64,000 nt of DNA, from positions 62,001 to 126,000 of the forward strand of contig MKVQ01000009.1 in the NCBI GenBank assembly GCA_001899635.1. Direction: 5' to 3'. Both the position numbers and the translations under genes were made by a program. A model generated the notes under the pieces. It made no database searches. It was not told where the DNA came from and worked only from the letters and a program-made list of their open reading frames with translations. This DNA is from Myxococcales bacterium 68-20 (GTDB taxonomy: Bacteria; Myxococcota_A; Polyangia; Polyangiales; Polyangiaceae). Positions 60,195 to 64,000 of this stretch are shown piece by piece (the stretch's first letter is position 1; every line of letters begins with the position of its first letter).

Positions 60195-60893
60195 TCAGAA
60201 GCCGATCGCGAGGATCGGTCCGACGCCGAAGCCCTTGAACCCCGTCCCTGTGATCACCTGGTAGGACGCCTCGGCGCCGAACGCGATGCGGCTGAAGTGG
60301 ATCATGAAGCCGCCGCCTCCCATCAACGCGAGGCCGGTCTTGGCCCCCGTGGCCCCATCGGCGGCGACGTGCCCTGCGCCCGCACCTCCCTCGACGAAGG
60401 GCGCAAAACGATCGATCGGGAGCACGAGCTTGAACGTCGGCATGCCGACGTAGACGTTCGGGTCGATGAAGTAGCCGGCGAGACGCACGCCGGGCACGAG
60501 GATCACGGGCCCGGTATCGAAGCCGTACCCGAAGCGGAGACCGACGGCGAAGCCCGCCTTCCCTCGCGAGAAGACGACGCCCGGCGCGATGCCCCACTGG
60601 AAGCCGGAGTTGTAGGCCGACACGAGGGCCCGCCCCTCCGACATGGCCGGAGGTGGCTCCTCGGTGACGGACGTCGTCGGAGCGACGACCTCCGATGACG
60701 AAGCGGGCGGCTCCGGTGGCACGGGGTGCAGGTGCGGAGGTGCCGGCGTCGGCTCGGCCTGCGACGGGACCGCTTCGGTGTCCGCGGGCTTGGGCTCGGG
60801 CTCGGACTGCGCATGGACGGCAGGGGCGATGACGAGCAGCGAGGTTGCGACGAGGGTACAGGCGAGCGGGCGCAGCGATTTCACGGGCGCCAT
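60195..60893 (-). CDS. Predicted outer-membrane beta-barrel protein
   Basis: 232 residues. Cleavable signal peptide ending VIAPAVHAQS, a Glu/Pro linker, then alternating short strands rich in Gly and aromatic residues (FQWGIAPGVVFSRGKAGFAVG, LRFGYGFDTG, GGGFMIHFSRIAFGAEASY) and a terminal Phe (LAIGF), as usual for outer-membrane proteins. No specific family recognised. ATG at 60893 has a GGAGG site. Lies in a cluster of leftward genes. Confidence 0.75.
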   Translation of the reverse strand: MAPVKSLRPLACTLVATSLLVIAPAVHAQSEPEPKPADTEAVPSQAEPTPAPPHLHPVPPEPPASSSEVVAPTTSVTEEPPPAMSEGRALVSAYNSGFQWGIAPGVVFSRGKAGFAVGLRFGYGFDTGPVILVPGVRLAGYFIDPNVYVGMPTFKLVLPIDRFAPFVEGGAGAGHVAADGATGAKTGLALMGGGGFMIHFSRIAFGAEASYQVITGTGFKGFGVGPILAIGF

Positions 60894-60905
60894 CTTAGCC
60901 GCCTC

Positions 60906-61745
60906 CTACCTCGAGGCGCGGAGGCGTTTCTCCTCGTACATCGCGCGGTCGGCGCAGGCGATGAGCTCGTCGGCGGTCGACTCGTCGTCCGCAATCGCGA
61001 TCCCCGCAGAGAACGACGTCGCGAGCGGCGCTGTCAGCTCCTCGAAGCGCGATCGGAGACGCACGACCGCCGCCTCCGACTCCTCGACCGACGCATCGAC
61101 GAGCATGAGGCCGAACTCGTCGCCGCCGATCCGCGCGAGCACGTCACCACGCCGGAGGACCGACCGCGCAGCGACGGCCACGGTGCGCAGCACCTCGTCG
61201 CCCCGTGCGTGCCCGTGCGCGTCATTGACGAGCTTGAAGCCGTCCAGATCGATGAAGACGACGGTCACCCGACGCCGGCGCTGCCGCAACTCGTGCTGGA
61301 GCAGGTTCATGAAGTGACCGCCGCGCGGAAGCCCGGTGACCGCGTCGGACCCGGCCTCTTCGAGCGCGCGCTCGAGCAGCGCCGGGGCGACCATGATCGG
61401 CCGGCTCTCGCGAGGGTTCCTGCGATTCGCCGGCCGACTCGTGAGGAGATCGAGCGCGGCGACGCGGATGTGGACGGGCCGACCGAGGATGCGCGCCATC
61501 TCCCGGCGATGATCGACGACGCGGATGTAGAGCGACCGCGCCTCGCCTTCGCGGAGACTCATCCCCAGCAGCAGGCGCATGAGATCCGCATGCGGCTCGG
61601 CGCTCGTGACGCCCCGCTCGGCGAGGAAACGCTCGAGCTCGGCGTCGTCGCAGATCACGTCGAAGACGTCGTCCCGGATGAGCTGCCACGCAGCGTCGCT
61701 CTCGGGATGTCCACTGTTCGGGGGAACGGAGGTCGTCATCGACAT
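60906..61745 (-). CDS. Diguanylate cyclase (GGDEF)
   Basis: 279 residues. The active-site loop RIGGDEFGLML carries intact GGDEF and, five residues upstream, RRGD is a c-di-GMP inhibitory I-site. GHARGDEVLRTVA and the Lys/Asp signature FIDLDGFKLVNDAHGH complete the domain. The N-terminal 120 residues are helical and unassigned, without membrane segments. The protein makes c-di-GMP. Start ATG at 61745 or 61739 in the same frame. It lies beside the predicted outer-membrane protein gene, 12 bp apart. Confidence 0.92.
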   Translation of the reverse strand: MSMTTSVPPNSGHPESDAAWQLIRDDVFDVICDDAELERFLAERGVTSAEPHADLMRLLLGMSLREGEARSLYIRVVDHRREMARILGRPVHIRVAALDLLTSRPANRRNPRESRPIMVAPALLERALEEAGSDAVTGLPRGGHFMNLLQHELRQRRRRVTVVFIDLDGFKLVNDAHGHARGDEVLRTVAVAARSVLRRGDVLARIGGDEFGLMLVDASVEESEAAVVRLRSRFEELTAPLATSFSAGIAIADDESTADELIACADRAMYEEKRLRASR

Positions 61746-62016
61746 CGGACGACGAGAAAGGTGCTCATGGCGCGTCGTCACCGCCAGAGCCGGAGCTCCG
61801 CGAGCAGAACGTGAAGGTGGACGTGACGGCGGACGTGAAGAAGCAGCGGCGCGATGGATCAAGCTACGACGCGAAAACCCGCTCTCCGGCGCCGCGCTTC
61901 CCGGTCGCGCTTCAAATCGATGCGTGCATGTCACACATCGTCGACAACACGCGCGACTCCGCCCACGGACGCAGCGCGTGAGTCACCGTCGCGTGGCGCT
62001 CTCCCCCGTCGCCCGC

Positions 62017-63195
62017 TCAGGAAGGGGACGCGACGAGCTCGATCTCCGTGATCTCGGCCGGCGCGCCGACGCGCATCGGCGGCCCCCAGTAGCCCGTGCC
62101 CTTGCTCACGTAGATCTGCGCCCGCGCGAGCTTGTGGAGCCCGGCGACGAAGGGCTGCTGGAGGCGCACCGCGAGGTTCCAGGGGAACATCTGCCCGCCG
62201 TGCGTGTGTCCCGAGAGCTGAAGGTCGACGCCGAGCTCGTCGGCGAGCTCGATCCCGCGCGGCTGATGCGCGAGGAGCACGCATGCACGCGCGGCGTCGC
62301 GGCCCTCGAGCGCCTTGCGAAGATCCGAGCCGTGACCGTTGCCGAACCCACCGGACGAGTGGTCGTCGATGCCGGCGAGGTCGAAGCCCTCCTCGCCGCC
62401 GATGCGCACGCGCTCGTTGCGAAGCACCGTCATACCGAGCTTGCGGAGGTGCGCGATCCACTCGTCCGCGCCGGAGTAGTACTCGTGGTTTCCGGTCACG
62501 AAGTACACGCCGTGCTTCGCCCGGAGCTTCGCGAGCGGCGCGGCGTGCTCGGCCAGCTCCTCGACCGAGCCGTCGACGAGGTCGCCGGTGATCGCGATCA
62601 CGTCGGGCTCGAGCGCGTTCACCCGCGCGACGACGTCTTCGATGAACCCCTTGCCGATCGTCGGACCGATGTGGACGTCCGTGAGCTGGACGATCCGTGT
62701 GCCCGATGCCGACCTGGTGAGCCGATCGATCGCCACCCGCACGCGCTTCACGGCGACCGGCGAGAGCGCGCTCACGACGCCGGCCCCGCTCGCGCCGAGA
62801 CCGAGCAGCGCGGCGCCGCCGGCGAACAGACGCGAGATCGCCTGGCGCCGCTCGGGATCGTCGACCACTCCACCGTGCGCCTGCACCCGCAACGTGACGA
62901 CGCGCGCGAGGTCGCTCACCCCGAGCGCCATCACCAGGAAGAAGAGGACGCCGAGCCAGCTGTAGACGACCCACATGACCGGCGACGCCACCGACCGCGG
63001 GACGAAGCGGAACGCCACGAACCCCGCCATCAGGAGGACGAAGAGCACGACGAGCACGATGGTCGCCAGTCGAGCCCAGGGCGCCGGCAACGCCGCGTCG
63101 CGGATCAAGCGAGCCCACACGTAGCGATGCGCGCTCCCATGACGAGCGAGGCGATCAAGAACACCAAGACGAAGCGCACGGCCATGCGACCCCAT
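62017..63195 (-). CDS. Membrane-anchored metallophosphoesterase (YkuE-like)
   Basis: 392 residues. Three or four membrane segments at about 30-60 and 70-95, then a further hydrophobic stretch at about 125-145. Calcineurin-like motifs follow: LTDVHIGPTIG, ITGDLVDGS, TGNHEYYSG, LLAHQPRG and SGHTHGGQMF. The active site faces outside the membrane if the last segment is a helix; topology not tested. Substrate unknown, perhaps a lipid or nucleotide. ATG at 63195 (MGSHGRALRLG) is used. Confidence 0.88.
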   Translation of the reverse strand: MGSHGRALRLGVLDRLARHGSAHRYVWARLIRDAALPAPWARLATIVLVVLFVLLMAGFVAFRFVPRSVASPVMWVVYSWLGVLFFLVMALGVSDLARVVTLRVQAHGGVVDDPERRQAISRLFAGGAALLGLGASGAGVVSALSPVAVKRVRVAIDRLTRSASGTRIVQLTDVHIGPTIGKGFIEDVVARVNALEPDVIAITGDLVDGSVEELAEHAAPLAKLRAKHGVYFVTGNHEYYSGADEWIAHLRKLGMTVLRNERVRIGGEEGFDLAGIDDHSSGGFGNGHGSDLRKALEGRDAARACVLLAHQPRGIELADELGVDLQLSGHTHGGQMFPWNLAVRLQQPFVAGLHKLARAQIYVSKGTGYWGPPMRVGAPAEITEIELVASPS

Positions 63196-63437
63196 TCTAC
63201 GATGCCGCAGGGCCGGCCTCGTTGCGAGTGCTCTCAACGCGGGCCGGAAGTCCCCCTCAGGGAGGCAACTCGGGGAGAGAGCATGACCGGCCTGCGAATC
63301 AACCTCGACCGTTCGGGCGCTCGATCGCAAGAGGGCGGCTCCGGGGCACTCGTACCCATCCTTTCTTTCGCTCCCCGACGCGGAGCCGTTCGCGGCTTCG
63401 GCGGGCGAAGAACCGAGGGCCGAGGTAGCCTGGGCGC

Positions 63438-64000
63438 GTGTCCCACAACACGTTCGGCCACCTCTTTCGAGTCACGACGTTCGGCGAGAGCCATGGTCCG
63501 GCGATCGGCTGTGTCGTGGATGGGTGTCCCCCGCGCATCCCGCTCGGCGAGACCGACATCCAGGGCTTTCTCGACAAGCGCCGTCCCGGACAGTCGCGCT
63601 TCACGACCCAACGTCAGGAGCCCGACGCGGTCCGGATCGTCTCCGGCGTCATGGCAGACGCCGCCGGCGTGCAGGTCACGACGGGCGCGCCGATCGCGCT
63701 CTTGATCGACAACGTCGATCAGCGGTCGAAGGACTACGGCGAGATCAAGGCCCAATACCGCCCCGGCCACGCCGACTTCACCTACGACGCGAAGTACGGC
63801 ATCCGCGACCACCGCGGCGGGGGCCGCTCGTCCGCGCGCGAGACCGCGATGCGCGTCGCCGCCGGTGCGGTCGCGCGCAAGGTCGTGAGCGGCGTCCGGA
63901 TTCGGGGAGCGCTCGTCCAGCTCGGGCCGCACAAGATCGATCGATCGCGCTGGGACGACGCGGAGATCGACAAGAACCCCTTCTTCTGTCCCGTCGCCGA
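63438..64000 (+). CDS. aroC: Chorismate synthase AroC (5' part; gene runs off the right edge)
   Basis: 187 residues visible, beginning [20 protein letters not shown] from a GTG. Signatures [33 protein letters not shown] and [18 protein letters not shown] are diagnostic. The enzyme makes chorismate from EPSP at the end of the shikimate pathway. The C-terminal half is outside the window. GAGGTAG lies about ten bases upstream of the GTG. Confidence 0.95.
   Translation, partial: MSHNTFGHLFRVTTFGESHGPAIGCVVDGCPPRIPLGETDIQGFLDKRRPGQSRFTTQRQEPDAVRIVSGVMADAAGVQVTTGAPIALLIDNVDQRSKDYGEIKAQYRPGHADFTYDAKYGIRDHRGGGRSSARETAMRVAAGAVARKVVSGVRIRGALVQLGPHKIDRSRWDDAEIDKNPFFCPVA

Noticed and set aside
1-64000. 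rRNA, tRNA, insertion sequences, integrase genes
   Set aside because: None recognised by reading; a covariance-model scan would be needed to exclude short RNAs.

Overview
The window comes from a GC-rich (about two-thirds G+C by eye), gene-dense bacterial chromosome. The mix of globin-coupled histidine kinase, NtrC-type sigma-54 activator, many two-component proteins, abundant lipoproteins with Ser/Pro/Ala-rich linkers, a fused ccoNO oxidase gene and large secreted polysaccharide enzymes points to a myxobacterium (Myxococcota, Polyangia-like). That placement is inference; no rRNA or tRNA gene was seen.

Region 1 (1-23.3 kb) reads as one low-oxygen or dormancy island. In order it holds a zinc alcohol dehydrogenase (cut by the left edge), a small ORF, an APH-like/ATPase fusion, a globin-PAS histidine kinase with its NtrC-type regulator, a TreT-like trehalose synthase, a universal stress protein, a CBS protein, a degenerate hybrid kinase with a receiver protein, a wax ester synthase/DGAT with an alpha/beta hydrolase, the cbb3 oxidase locus (ccoI-ccoS-ccoNO-ccoQ-ccoP-ccoG-SafE), a DUF4833 protein, and a second CBS protein with an acyltransferase. 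All twelve transcription units carry a GG-N10-GC, sigma-54-like -24/-12 element just upstream of the start codon. Four intergenic regions also hold a CGCA-N5-TGCG dyad about 90-160 bp upstream of these promoters, where an NtrC enhancer would sit. The heme-sensor/NtrC pair is the obvious candidate controller. Content resembles the mycobacterial DosR dormancy regulon, but with a different regulatory logic.

Region 2 (23.3-33.1 kb) is mixed. It contains a frameshifted HNH endonuclease gene whose 3' module is repeated in tandem and interrupted by a small inverse gene, a YdeI-like protein, a hypothetical, a PAS hybrid kinase, rsmG, an Eis-like acetyltransferase and a three-CXXCH lipoprotein.

Region 3 (33.3-49 kb) is an exopolysaccharide synthesis and export cluster. 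It has a UDP-sugar dehydrogenase, two paralogous synthase (GT2) plus HlyD-like adaptor pairs in opposite orientation, one TolC-like outer-membrane candidate, two GH16 lipoproteins, a heparinase II/III-like lipoprotein lyase, and one intact plus one decayed copy of a LamG-like secreted protein gene.

Region 4 (49.2-64 kb) is mostly housekeeping and envelope functions. It has a Grx4-HesB-rhodanese fusion next to bolA, a long-chain acyl-CoA synthetase, an FGE-like protein, an M50 protease, a receiver protein, a YkgJ-like protein with an alpha/beta hydrolase, a lipoprotein metallopeptidase, a DUF2236 oxygenase-like protein, a predicted outer-membrane protein, a diguanylate cyclase, a membrane metallophosphoesterase, and the start of aroC at the right edge.
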